DNA from: Ostrinia nubilalis
Lineage: Eukaryota; Arthropoda; Insecta; Lepidoptera; Crambidae
NCBI RefSeq assembly: GCF_963855985.1
Contig: NC_087110.1
Location: 11,957,001 to 12,021,000 of the forward strand
Direction: 5' to 3'
DNA length: 64,000 nucleotides
A model generated the notes under the pieces. It was given only the letters and a program-made list of their open reading frames with translations. It searched no databases and was not told the origin of the DNA. Shown piece after piece: positions 13,801 to 28,800 of this stretch. Position numbers and translations under genes: made by a program. Position 1 is the stretch's first letter; each line of letters opens with the position of its first letter.

Positions 13801-16800
13801 AAATAAGTATAAAAAATTAAAACACCCTAAAAGGTACCAAAATGTCGCTTTTTTGCCATTTTATTTGCCGGGGACGGCGATTTTTGCGTTGATAATTTTA
13901 GGATTAGATTGTCATAACTAGTCTGTTATAAAATATCTATTTACTAACCTAGTAGGTACTAGGTACCTACAATTTTTTCTTCTGCATACATACATACCTA
14001 CTTAGTACAGTTTCTCTTACTGTGTTTTTTGTAGTAGTTTACGAGATTTTACTTTTGAGAGTTTTTCGTTTATTTTGATAAGCATTAGTTTTTAGAATAA
14101 GAAAACTTAATGTGAGCTTAAGAAAACTTACTGTCTGTCTACTTAGATAATATTTTTATAAGTGTAATTTAACATAGCAAAGCGAAATATTAGCCTGTTC
14201 CAATAATTACCTCATTTTTACTGATTGTAATGTTGTTAAAATAAAATAAAAATTTTCAAGATCAACGTTTTATCTAAATAATGACTTATATAAATATATT
14301 TTTTTACATCATCTTCAACGTGACAACTGAACTTACCATCTTCAAAATATTATTTTTTTACTAGAACAACGTGATAAGTTGTCTCTTTTTTTTTCAATCG
14401 CTATAATTTCATCAATTTAGACGCAAATTTATGTCTTACTATAACTATTTAAATTCATTAATAGTTAATCTTTAAACGTTTCATACACAATTAGGTAATC
14501 CTAACCTTCTTTTAAGAGTTATGGTCATTCAAAAGTTAAAAAGTCGTTTTCTGGAAAACCACTGTTTTTGATATATCACAGTGTCGTCGCAAATGGACGA
14601 AATGTCAAAAATCTGTCAAACTTCATACAAAAAACACTCCTAAGTTACTACGGTCAAAGTTAGGTGGTGCAACTCAGCCCAGATATTCGCGTTATTATAT
14701 GAAAGCGTTGGTTGTTCATTATCATCATTTCAGCTACACAGTATATCCACTGCTGAACATATGCCGCCCGCAATGATTTCCATGTTGGTTGGTAACAAAA
14801 TTGCTAAACATGTTTTACTTTCTCTCCTTTTATGTTTGCCAACTTTGCAATACATATTTTGTCAATAAAGTTGGAGCGTCAGTTTCACTTTCTCGATAAA
14901 ACTTCTCGTCTTTGACATTTTTTGTTCTCTTTTGATTACAGACTTTGTCGGCTGATAGTTTGGTCGGGCTGTTAATCAGTATGAAAGGCTTACATTACAC
15001 CGTTTTGGTAATTCGACTTTACTGATTCTTGATACAAATTTGAAGCCGACCAAACTCCGGCGGATAATAGTCTGTAGTCTGCGGGGTAGATGGATATACA
15101 TAGAACAAAGTATTTGTCTCAAAACAGGTTACATTTTAAGGGGATTGAATAGAAGTAATTTTCTTTTCAGTAAGTCTTCAGCGCTGTTTTTTCTCTTTTA
15201 CCTTAATACAGCTCGAATTTTTGCATTATCAATTGAAGGGTTGAGTGAACAAAGGCCTTAACTAACCAAAAGTTCAAAATGAGTTACGAGTGTTTGAAAA
15301 TGTTAATCTGGTATGAATGCTTGTCAGATAAACCCTTTGTTAAGGTCTGTATTTTTGACACGTAAAAAAAATTGCGTGTTTTGAGCTCATTAGTCGATTT
15401 TATCATCACTTAAAACCTATGTTCATGCAAAAAAGTCGATTCTTCAGTTTTGTCAGATAACACCTTTGATCGCTTACCCCATAAATTATTTGCTGTTATA
15501 AACAGCGTACTCAATAGTGTTGTACATCTACAGCAACAACCGGCGGCGGCGGCGGCGGCGGCGGGAGTAACAGCCGGCGTGGCGGCGGCCAGCCGCGTGT
15601 CGCCCGCCGAGCCCGCGCCGGAGCCCGCGCCGACGCACGCGCCGCACGACGCCTACCACCATCACCAGGTAATTAAAACAAAAACAAAAATATTTATTTA
15701 TTTATTTGATCACCAACAAGGTTACGTTGTAGTGTTCACTAAAATAACTTACAAAAACGTCACTTTTTAAATTAATAGATTAATGCCCGTTTTCACCATC
15801 AATCCCTAATTTTTGAGTGACCCCTATGGAAAAAAAATCATGTTATTTGTTACCATAGGGGTCACTTAAAAATTAGGGATTGATGGTGAAAATAGGCATT
15901 ATTCAATTTTGACCAATATTTTGGCACTTAAATAATAATGACTTTGTGACACTAGCTTTTGCTCGCGGCTTCCCCTAGGTTCTTTTTATGGAAACTACTC
16001 TTGTAAAAATTATCTAGAAGCACATTGTAGTCGTACAGTTTCGGCAAATTAAAACAACAAAACCTTTACATGAATGTCGTAAAAGGGGACTAAATAAGCC
16101 CGAAATCTTCCATTTGACCTCTTTGGTAAATTAGAGAGTCTAGTGCTCTGGAGTCGTGCAGTGGAGGCTAAATAAATGATTTGCTGTTCATGACCACCGG
16201 AAGACGTAATGTAACCGGTTTAGGTGGGATTAGCATCATGATAAAAACTTATCGACATTTTTAGACGACAAATGTACAGGCTTATCGTCAAAATCGATAA
16301 AAGTTTATCATGCCGTGTATCCTAGACCTAAATAGGCGACCTTATGGAGTTTTTTTACATGAATAGTTTGCTCTTGAGGCTGACAAAGGTGATTGAGTCT
16401 TCCGCCACTTCTTAGCCCCAGCCCATGTGTTGTCCCGAAGTGGTGGTAGGGCAAGCTATATTTGGGACATGTATAAGCGCCCTGGAAAGAGCGAGCCTAT
16501 GTACTGAATAATGTATTTATCTTATCTTTGTCTTGCAGCAGCAGTACCCAAGCAGCATGGAGGCGAGCGCGCAGCCGATGGGCATGTCGGGCAGCCTGTC
16601 CGCCGCGCAGTCGCAGTACCTGTCCCAGCTCACGCAGCAGTCGCAGCGCCGCGACAACAGTGCGTACACTAGGGCTCATAGCAGACTTATCAACTGGGAA
16701 AGGGATCAACACCTTATCGCCTTTCACAAGCTGATTAGACGACTAAAGCCAGTGTGCTTACCATGAGTTTACGTTAGGTGTGCTCGATAGCGACTGCGTA

Positions 16801-19800
16801 AAAAAATGACATTTAATTGTATGACATATTGTGCAGCGCCCCTAGCGGCTACTTTCAAGAAACAAAATCTTCATAGAGATTTTTGACGTACTCGCTAGCG
16901 AGCACACCTAACGTAAACTCATGGTAGGTACACTGGTCCGTGAGCACGTAGAATCCCGTCCAATGACCCCTAGTTACCATCCTTATCGCTCGCGCGTAAT
17001 TATGTTGCTGTCGCGCTCGCACACTCACTGCGGGCGCGCGTCGCACAGTCGCGACAGCAATATAATTACGCGCGAGCGATAAGGATGGGTAGCTTGGGGT
17101 CATTGGACGGGATTCTACGTGCTCACGGACCAGGCTTTAGACGCGGTGACTGGACGTGACGATAGCCGCAGGCTGACAACTTCATACATTTTGTTCAAAG
17201 CTTCACACACTACACGTTAGAATCGCGACGACAAGCTAATATATGAAATTGACAAGAACAAACGTCAAGTCAACGCGTCTAAACGCTGCGACTGTCGCTA
17301 AAGGTTCAGCCATGCAGCCCGTGTGCATTATATCGATGGCGACCCATAAAGTTAATATTCCTTCGGAATAGAGCAACAACCACGTGCAACAAACGAAACC
17401 GTTTTTGGAGGACACTGGATGTCATTTTTTTTATCCACAACGAGGAAGCTCTTGGCCTGTATCTCACCTGATGGTAAGTTATGATCAGGCCGAAGGTGGA
17501 AGCGAGCTTCACCCGGAATCCTCAATCACGGGAAACTGGCTATCTTACCTCTAAGAGCGCTTGTAGACGTCCGTTTTTTTGACCGGACAACGGCCCGATT
17601 TTTTCACCGGATTTAGCGGTGGCGTATGGTTTATAATGAACGTGTGCACATGCATCGGACATAGGTCCGGCGAGAAAATTGACAGCAAACAAAGGATATC
17701 CGTTTTTTGACGGTCCGTCGTCCGGTGAAAAAACGGATGTCTACAAGGGGCCTAGGCTCTAACTGCCGGAACACAACAATGCTGTTAACATTGTTGTTAT
17801 GGCGACAGACTTAAGTAAGATGGTGGTAGCTAGCCAGGCGGAGGCGGATTTGTGGGAGATGTGCGTTACTGATTGCTTAGAAAAATCTCATCTTATTTCC
17901 ACCAAAGTGGAGCGAAGCGGGAATATGCGGAGACTTCTTTCTGAGAGATCTTCTCATGTATGTAGCTACATTTTTAGGGTTCCGTAGCCAAATGGCAAAA
18001 AACGGAACCCTTATAGATTCGTCATGTCTGTCTGTCTGTCCGTCCGTCTGTCCCCACCCCCTCTAACTTCTAAAATAAGAAAATGAAAAATCTAAAAAAA
18101 AACATATGATGTACATTACTATAAAAACTACCAACGAAAATTGTTTTGAACGAGATCTAGTAAGTAGTTTTTTTTAATACCTCGTAAATCGTAAACCGCT
18201 TATTACCGCGTAATCTTTAATACTAATAACTTAAATAAAAATAATAATTTTAATTTCATAAATCAATGGTACGGAACCCTCGGTGCGCGAGTCCGACTCG
18301 CACTTGGCCGGTTTTTTATGTAGCAATGACCTTCCACACATCCCTAATCTTTGTGCATCTTCAGAAACATCTTGACATTAAAATTTGTGTCCTGTACAAA
18401 CCTCTATTTGTGTATAATGCTTGTCTATTTCCTTCGCAGGCGTGTACACAGCGCCTTACGGTGTGTACGGCGGAGACATGGCGGCGCAGCGCAAACCGCA
18501 GCGGGCGAGAGTGCCTCCGCCGTCGAAGGTGAATATGGATCTTATTTACAAGCTGTTATGGGTCAATATAATGTTCGATTGATGTAGTATAGCGGCATTG
18601 AACTGTCAGAGTCGTATCAATATTATTTCCATGTAACGATGGCTCATAGCGTAGTACGCTTGAAAATTTTGATGGTCTTACCCAATGTCTTTGTAGTTCA
18701 GCGGACAGAGCGCAACCGGAACATTCTCCGTTGCCCTCACTGACCCCTGGGCCATACACATCGCAATAACACGAAGATTCGTGCTATCGCGATATGTAAA
18801 GAAAAAACATAAATTTTATTTTGGCAAAACTTATGCCCGTTTTCACTATCAATCCCTAATTTTTAAGTGACCCCAATGGTAACACATAACATGCATTTAG
18901 TTTTCATAGGGGTTTCATGATGGTGAAAACGGGCAATTAGTCTTTTAAATTAGGGACTTTTCGGGAATGCGTAACAGAAAAGTCTGCAACATGATGAGAA
19001 AACAACGTATTTAGACGTGATATTTATTTTAAAAAAAATACAAAAGTGCATTCCATAATAGCTAGCACCACAACTTTCGTTTAGGCGCGATTGGTCCAAT
19101 TCGTAATTGATCCAATCGTGAAAAATTTACAAATTCGCGATTGGTGCAATTCGCTATTGGTCCAATTCGTAATTGGACCATTTCGCTTTTTTCTGCAGTA
19201 GGTAGTAAAAGTTGAATAATCTCCTTATTTTTTTCATTTTGGATATCCTATTTAGGAGCAATTACGAATTGGACCAATTGCGAATGAGGGTTATCGGGAA
19301 TAAAAAAATCCGCCAGAATGCAATACGTAGACGCGAGGTCCAAATGATGCATGATTGGTTATTTTTGATTACACGATTATTACGTATATTTTTTATTACG
19401 TGATTGGTGGATTTTGACAGATATGTCAAAATCCACCAATCACGTAGCATTTGGACCTCGCGTCTACGTATTGCCATCTGGCGGATTTTTCAATCGCGAA
19501 AACTCTTATTACCAATAGTGTGCGGTCTTGCAGATAAACGTCTAATTTGAAAGAACTGAACGTCCAAGTTTCTCTCGCTTATGAAGTATGCTAATATGTT
19601 TATTTTGGAAGTTTTTGAACATCACTGTTGACTTCTTGGCGGGAATCTGAAGCGTCATGTTAGCGGTTTTGTTTTATTTCCTAAAATTCGTGTTTAGGCG
19701 ATTATTAATGTGTAACAATGGTGGATTATTAACCATTAAGTGTTCGTGAACGTGCATGAGTGTGGGCAAGTGAAGCAAAACCGTGCATCGTGATTCTTCT

Positions 19801-22800
19801 GGTTCTCTCAAGTTGTCCATAGGAGGTCTCAGTAAAGCACCACAACTTTACTGAGACTCTAAAGGGGTATACTCAATACTCAATAGTTTATTTTGCATGA
19901 CCACATTAGCATTCACATTAGGTCTTACAATTTAGGCAGTTATACAATGTGGACCCAGTTAGGGCACAGCAACTTTAGGAAGGAGACAGAACGACGATCT
20001 TAATAGTTTCAAAAGAAATTAATGTGCACATTGAGTCATGAATGTATCATCTATCATCCTTCATTATATCATTACTTGATCTCATTTTGTAACTCGTATC
20101 ACATAAATACTTGAAAATGGCACAAATCAAGTCGACCTCGACGTGTATTGCCAACATCATCAAAGAAGAAGAACATCACTGTTGTTTTCAGATCCCGATG
20201 TCGGCGGTGGAAATGCCGGGCGGCGGCGAGGGCGGCGCGGCGCTGTTCCTCGACGTGCAGTTCGGCGCGCTCGATCCAGACGCGCTCGACACGCAGGTAA
20301 TGTGGTTTGAACCTTATGGCAGCGACGTAGATTATAATATCCATTGTCTCGAGGCAAGATGTTTTGCGTAAAGCCTGGTCCGTGAGCACGTAGAATTTTG
20401 TCCAATGACCCCAAGCTATCTTCCTTATCGCTCGCGCGTAATTATGTTGCTGTCGCGCTCGCACACCCACTGCGGGCGCCCGCAGTGAGTAGGATGCGAG
20501 CGATAAGGATGGGTAGCTTGGAGTCATTGGACAAAATTCTACGATCTCCCGGACCAGACTATAGTAATATATCACGTGTATTTATTTTTTCGGCAAATGT
20601 GCGATACTGAACCGAAAAACGGCGTAACGTGTATTTATTTTTTCATGAGTGATGCAACGAATACTACTTTTACTAATACGAATATTAAATCTTTTTCGGC
20701 GAATACATACATAGTCATGAAATGCTCATTAATCCAACTTATATTATAGTTGGTTTAGTAATTAAAATTTACAAATGACAATTTTTTGATTAATGTATCA
20801 CTTTGTAACTAATCACAAAACAAAATAATATTTGTACAATCGACCTATGCTATTGACGGTCAAATTTCAGAAGAGAACGATAATTGAATGAATGAAATGA
20901 ATGAATTTGACCCCGGGCTCAGAGTACTTTGTTACATACTGACCGGGGCTTTCCTGACGTGTCGGTGTAGCTATAGTGTTCGGATACCTAATTTTTTAAA
21001 TTATTTATTCGCCGAATACGAATATTCGGTAAATATCTACTATTCGGCGAATACGAATATTCGTATTCGTTGAATCAGTATTTTTATGTATCACCAAGGG
21101 GAGCCAATAAAAATGCCAAAAGAATCAACGGCCCCTAAGTGCTACCTTTATTGGAACAAATCACTCATCGCTGTTGAACTAAAATCGTTATGTAAAAGTT
21201 CCTCTTTTTCTTCTCAGTGGATGAAAAAGGACAGCACAATATCAATAGCTGTCCACAAACCAGTTAAAAGGCATGTTAACCCAATCAAAATACGGCTAGA
21301 CTGATTTTAGTTTAACCACAGAATAATAATAAGTACTACGTACAGAAGTTTTACTTCGCGAAGGTATTTAAAAAAATGTATGCTCAATGTCATTAACAAT
21401 ATGGTGTAATTTAGCCTGTCTCAAGAGTCGAGCACCATTTTGTTGACAAACGTCAGTGATCGGCACTGCGCCGAAGCTATAGGGCTGACTTCGGTAAAAT
21501 GATGTGACGTGAGGTGCCAAACTGCGGAAAATGGCGGAGGAAATACATGATTTAGCATGAATTATCATGAATAATATTAACTACTTATTTACCTCTCAGT
21601 GTCTTGAGGCAACTTAAAAAAGTACATTCTGTGTTTTTATTATTATTTAGGCAGTTAAATAGTGCACAGTATTTAGTACACCATTTTCTTTATTTTCTTC
21701 CATCATACACAAGAATACGCGTGCGTGAGTCAATGTTCGCTCGTATGTGAGGCCTTGTCGAATAGTATCCTGTAGGTGGGCCATCGTGCTTGTTTTGTTT
21801 TCGATGTAAACTCGCGGAGATGAACAGGCCTGGTTTAACCAATACTTCGAAAAGAGGTTAGAGATAAGTAAATAGCGAAAGAGTTTTTTTCTCAAAATTT
21901 GTGTCGTTTTACAGCAAGTGACGTCACAAGCGGAAACTCAGCCGGTGTCAAGTAGTCACGAAACAACAACGGAAGCGCCTACTACTACTAATTATCCTAA
22001 TTCTAATAGTATGGTGAGTACTTAGCAAAAGTAGAGATCTTTGGGGAGGCCTTTGTCCAGAAGTGTGCGCCATTTGGCTGAAACGAACCAACGAAGTAAT
22101 AGAATTTATCATCATCATCATCTCAGCCATAGGACGTCCACTGCTGAACATAGGCCTCCCCCAATGCTTTCCATGTTGCCTGGTTTGTAGCGGCCTGCGT
22201 CCAGCGCTTTCCTGCTACCTTTGTGATATCGTCGACGTCCCACGCTGCGTTATGTAGAATTTATGAAAAAATGAAAAATGAAAAAAGTATTTATTTAAAT
22301 AGGCACAGGTTTACATTTTGCATTACAAAATAATAAAGGCAAGATGTGTTAACAATAACAGTAAGAAAAAAGAGCAAGATGTATATCAATAACAGTGGGC
22401 CCCAAACTAGGCATAGCCTGTATCTTGGTGGCCCAAACAGTGCAGTTTGCAAAATTAAAGTGACTGGCACAGCGCGGTACAGTTAAGGGAAAGAATAAAC
22501 CAAAAATAAATAAAATAAAACAGTGCGTAACATTAGAACACCAGCATATTGTGTGTTTATGTGTTTGTTTTTTTTTTGTCTGTGGTTCCTAAAAAGTTCT
22601 AATTAATTAAAAGATTTTCGGTTTCTGAGTAAGTTAATTCACCTATCCATCTCTTGAACTTAATTTTGGCTTCGAATAGCGTTTCGGGTATTGTGATGAT
22701 TTTGCTAACTTTATTAAATATGTGTGCATGGAGAAATCGACTAAAACGACGTCCAAAAGTAGTTCTGATCTGATTATACCTGACTAAATGAAGTAAAATC

Positions 22801-25800
22801 ACAAGAAACTATGCCAATAACTTGACTCAAATCGCTGCTATCCATTAATTAAGCGACGAAGAGGCCTAATATTGTGGCTAATAAAGGAAGTTGTTACTCT
22901 TCACGCGAATATTATTGTAGTATTTTATTTTTATCGATTCCATAGGTCGCTGGTTCATATCCGGCTCGAAGGACCATTTATTTATTTCAAACTGTTATGC
23001 ACATAAGGCGAACATAATGTCATATGTACATTTTAATAACTGATAAACGTACACGGTACTCTACTCATATTTATTTAATTACTCTCTACATCTTCCTTCG
23101 AATTCGATTGATATCTCCCTTGTATTGTTTTGTTCCAGCAACAGTTAAGCGAGACGCTCTCGTCGGTGGTGGAATCAGCGCCAACGACGCAAGCGCCCGT
23201 CACGACAGAATCTCCAGTCACCAACGCCACCTCATGTAAGTGTTGTTATACGCTGGCTCCATATGTTGGCCCCAACGTTGGTACCAAGTCCCAACGGCAT
23301 TCATCCAACGTCTGGATCTAAAAATAGCTTGTTACAACGTTGGTATACGATATGCTTTCACCAACGCTACGTCATAGAGTGTTGTTGTTATACTGGCTAC
23401 ACTGGCCCCAACGTTGGTAACAAGTACCAACGGCATTCGTCCAACGTCTGGATCTAGAGAATAACTTGTCCCAACGTTGGTGCGAATACGATATGCTTTC
23501 ACCAACGCTACGTCATATGAGTGTTGTTGTTATACTGGCTACACTGGCCCCAACGTTGGTACCAAGTACCAACGGCATTCGTCCAACGTCTGGATCTAAA
23601 ATTAGCTTGTTAAAACGTTGGTGCGAATACGATATGCTTTCACCAACGCTACGTCATATGAGTGTTGTTATACTGACTACGTTGGTCCCAACGTTGCGTT
23701 GGTACTAAGTCCCAACGTCACTCGTCCAACGTGTGGATCTAGAGAATAACTTGTCCTAACGTTGGTGCGAATACGATATGCTTTCACCAACGCTACGTCA
23801 TATGAGTTGTTGTTATACTGACTACGTTGGTCCCAACGTTGGTACTAAGTCCCAACGACATTCGTCCAACGTGTGGATCTAGAGAATAACTTGTCCCAAG
23901 CAACGTTGATGTGAATAACATAATTAATAATTATGCTTCATACTTTGTGTGTTGTATTGTTGACATGGGAAAGTCAGAAGTTGATGCTGAAAGGGGGAAG
24001 AATAAAACCTTTTTGGCATGTGGATATGTCTTTTTTAAGTAGCTAATTAGTGTTTTTTTTTGTTGTGTTGCCTTCTCATAGTTAGTTAAATCTACGTGGG
24101 GACTATCCCACGTAAGCTTTTGGGGAAGTGAAGAGACGTTAAAAAGTTAGAAGTTTATAAACTTTAGACAGGACAGAATAAGATCGAACATAATATTATC
24201 TTATTTCTGTATGGATGTAATACCACAGAATAATAATAAGTACTACGTACAGAAGTTTTACTTCGCGAAGGTATTTAAAAAACTGTATGCTCAATGTCAT
24301 TAACAATATGGTGTAATTTAGCCTGTCTCAAGAGTCAAGCACCATTTTGTTGACAAACGTCAGTGATCGGCACTACGCCGAAGCTAATAGGGCTGACTTC
24401 GGTAAAATGATGTGACGCGAGGTGCCAAACTGCGGAAAATGGCGGAGGAAATACATGATTTAGCATGAATTAACATGAATAATATTAACTAAAGCCTGAC
24501 CAGGAACATAAAAACCCTCGCCATGTTGCGGAAAACTAATGGTACTAATTTCTTTTAATGGCAACAGTAACTGAAAACTTCATTGACATGTCACCTTGCA
24601 TGTCAGTCTATTGCTGTCAAAGTGTAAACAAACTTTATTTTAATTGTGCGCAATTGATTTTGTGAATTAAATTGCTAAAATCTTTTTATAGTCGTGAAAG
24701 AAAAGTGGTTCACAATGTGTTAAAGTATTTGTCGAAGAGAAATACTAAGGGTTCGGACAATATTTTCATTGAATAATGTTTCCGACAAAGGTTGTCAAAT
24801 TGACTGACATGTTTATCGTATAGTACAGTCCACTATGAAAATTAGGTGTGGTTTGTTTCAACTACCTGTTTTAAAATTTTTTGTCACTGTCTAAGTGTTG
24901 AATTTTATGGATTTGGGAAAGAAGTACCGAGTTTGAAGCGTTTATGAGCAGACATTGCAGCGTTCATGAGCAGACATTGTTCTGAATTTGATTACACTGG
25001 TCAACACATGTTTTTTTTCCTTTAATTTTTTTTTCTGTTATTGGGTATTTCTATGGCCCTGATTATGAAAAAAATACTGGGAGATCGCCAACAGCTTTAC
25101 TTTTTAAAATATAGAGCTTTATTATTTTGACAAAAAAATTAAATAAATACATTGTGCTAGTAAAATTTCAATTGAACACTAGCAAATGATATTTTATGTG
25201 ATTTCCTTGAATAGGCAAGTTTGAGTAGATCTCGTTGCAAACTGCAGCAATGGTCTGCCATTCATATATGAGCACCACGCCCCTGATAACCTTCTTCCAT
25301 TGTCAGAAAATTCCAATGAAAACTTTTATCCTGTTCCTCACTAAAATCACCCACATTTTGTGGAAATCGATGTTAATGCGAGTACATTAAGTGTATTTTT
25401 ATGCCCATGTTGCACCCTAGCTTTTGCAAGTTGGATAGCATGCTCTCAACAATCTCTTTTTGCTTAGGTAATTACTTATAACCAAAAAAAATCATTTTAA
25501 GCTTAGGACTGGACTTCACTCATTGATTTCTTAAAATTACGATCATTCACCAGTTGCCTAATGTGAGTCCCATCAAAAATTACCAGCTTTTAAGTTTTCT
25601 GTGCTTAATCCTGAAAAATTGCGTGAAAGAAAATTAAAACATTCGTCACTTTTGTCAAGCGCCTTCACAAACTGTTTCAAGATGCCGAGCTTAATATAAA
25701 GTGGTGGAAGTACGGTGATACGGTCTTGGCTAACTAAAGGCACGTTTATAAAATTGTTTGTATCAACTTTAGCTGAAGAGCTAAAAGTTGTGTGTGCGGT

Positions 25801-28800
25801 GTAATGTCTATAGTCAAATTTTTTGTAACCAATGCTATTGTTTGTTACGACTATTCCAGAGACACATGGAACGGTAATTTTGTGTAGCCCCCTTGTTGGC
25901 CTAAAAGATGTTACCTATTCTCAGAACACAAATGACTCATTTGTGGTCTTGATTACTTAATTTCAAATATTTATATTAAAGTGTCGATGTTACGCAGTTT
26001 TCATCAAGTCCGATAGAGGTTTTCGATGTTTTTCAAATATTATATTTACCACAAACATAGCAGAAACCATCTGGATTAAGCACACAACATTTTCATAACG
26101 AAGCAATATCGAAAACACCAACAAAATATTTTTTTTTGTCCAATTAAATCAAAAATCTAAGTAAAAATATTAAATGAGGGTAGATAGCTATAACTTAAAA
26201 ACAAAAGCTGTTGGAGAAAAACTGTTGCCATATTTAAAAAATATGCGTCAATTTGAGATAGAAACAGAAAAAAAATCACAGGAAACAAACAATTTTATTT
26301 TTTTTGTTGACCAGTGTTATTGATGAATAATAAAATAAATCCCACTAGCTCGATTGATGGTTTCATTTAATTTATTGAAACCAGGTTACCTATAATAATA
26401 TTTTTTCGTTTATTTTTGAAAATATCAAATTAGCCCGTAATCCTGAATCCTGATACATAAAGTTAGCCTATTAATTTAACACAGGTACGACTGTACTCAG
26501 TGTTGCACTATCAAATGCAATGAGGATCATTTCGATTTTTAGCTGTGAATGCAGATTTATAGGGCTAAGAAATCCTTAATACACAGTCCAAAAATTTTTG
26601 TTCTACGACAAAAATTGACGAAGTTATGGCCAAATTACTAAAAAAGTTCACTGACCGCCCGGCGCGGGGACGATGACGTCACTATATCCGATCCGAACGC
26701 TGCCGGCGTACTGCGTGGATAGAAAATATTTTTTTCTAGCCAAACTATCAGTTTTAGAGAAAAACTTGTAATGACATTTATTCATCAGAATAAAGTAAGC
26801 TATCGATAAGTAATTTTTAAAAATAGAAATTGTGAAAAATAACGCAAAAAATCCATACGCTCATACGATTCAATGGAACGCAGAGACGCGATTGCACAGT
26901 CTTTTATTTTCCCTTAGAAGCGGACATCCCTGTTTTATTAATGCAATCGTTAGATATTACTATTATGTATAAAATTGATGAAGGAACTAGTAGTTGTATT
27001 TGCTTAGTTTCGAAGAAATATTCGATATTGTGATTTTATAAAAAAAAACAGTTTTAGAAGCATATTTTCTAAAAAAATTACATTAAGGCAGAATTTTGTA
27101 AATAAATTTACCTATCACTATAACGTCTACCTTTATGCAGAAATAAATGGTTATTGCTGCAGTAATTTAGGAATTATTTAATAATTTATGATTTTCAGAA
27201 AACATTTTTTTCTCCGTTACACTAGAAAATTGGCAGCTATATTTACTTTATATTGATGCATGATATAATTATCTATAATACCTGAAAATATTACTTGCCT
27301 ATCCCGTGGAAGTTGGATGATACGACTAGAAAAATTTGTCAAAAGTAATATTGACTAAGGCCATCGGTCAAAACCACTATTAACTGAAATTTGCAGTCAA
27401 AAGTGGTTTTGATAGATTATGAGTTTTGACTGCAACATATATATCGATGTTTCGAAAACGATAGGATTTCCAATAAGCCGCCAGAGGGCCAACTCTATAA
27501 TTATCAAACTCGACCAGACAAATTAATAATGGTAAAAGCAATTAATTTCAATAGTTATCTAACAAAGGCATTATAACCGTATTGTTACGGACGGCATTTA
27601 AAAAACTAAAAAATATTCAGATGACAACCCTATTTACATATAAATTTTCTAAACTCATAGAAATTAACATATCTTCGAACTTCCACGGGATAGGCAAGTA
27701 ATATTTTCAGGTATTATAGATAATTATATCATGCATCAATATAAAGTAAATATAGCTGCCAATTTTCTAGTGTAACGGAGAAAAAAATGTTTTCTGAAAA
27801 TCATAAATTATTAAATAATTCCTAAATTACTGCAGCAATAACCATTTATTTCTGCATAAAGGTAGACGTTATAGTGATAGGTAAATTTATTTACAAAATT
27901 CTGACTTAATGTAATTTTTTTAGAAAATATGCTTCTAAAACTGTTTTTTTTATAAAATCACAAAATCGAATATTTCTTCGAAACTAAACAAATACAACTA
28001 CTAGTTCCTTCATCAATTTTATACATAATAGTAATATCTAACGATTGAATTAATAAAACAGGGATGTCCGCTTCTAAGCCAAAATAAAACACTGTGGATT
28101 GGGGTCTCCGCGGTGGTATATTTGGCGATTTATTCAAATAAAGTGTTCATAAGTGTTGTTAGAGTCATATCTTCTTCCAAATAAAATATAAAAATGTATA
28201 AGTATTAATTTATTTACTTCTAACAATAAGGTATAGCTGAGGCAGATACACTCTGCCTAGGCTACAAGACATTGCTATGAAGATCATTTCGATGTACACG
28301 CAATACCTACCTGTTATTTAGTTTTTCTGAGTTAAACCTACGTACCTACCTATCTATTCGCCGTTCCCATGGGCGGAAAAGGACAGCTGCTTCCTCCTGG
28401 AAATCTATTTAATCTTAGCCTAGAAGCTGGGTATGACTCCCCCGCCCCCCTCCTCTCCCCAGGTCATAAGCTGGGTATGATTCCCCCTCGGCCAGAAGCT
28501 GGGTATTACATACCCCCCTCCAGGCCAGAAACTGGGTATGACTTGACCCCCCCTCCCCCCAGGCCAGAAGCTGGGTAAGGCTAGCCCCTTCCCCCAGTCC
28601 ATAAGCATAAGCTAGGTATGACTCCCCCTCGGCCACAAGCTGGGTATGGCTTCCCCCCCCCCCCCCCGGCCAGAAACTGGGTATGACTTGCCTCTCCCCC
28701 CCTCCCACCAAGGCCAGAAGCTGGGTAAGGCTTGCCCCTCCCCCCAGGCTATAAGCTGGGTATGACTTATCCCCCCCCCCCCCCCAGGCCAGAAACTGGG

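Noticed and set aside
23240..23905. CRISPR-like array of repeats
   Set aside because: Units of about 140 bp without spacers of constant size in a eukaryotic intron; this is a minisatellite.
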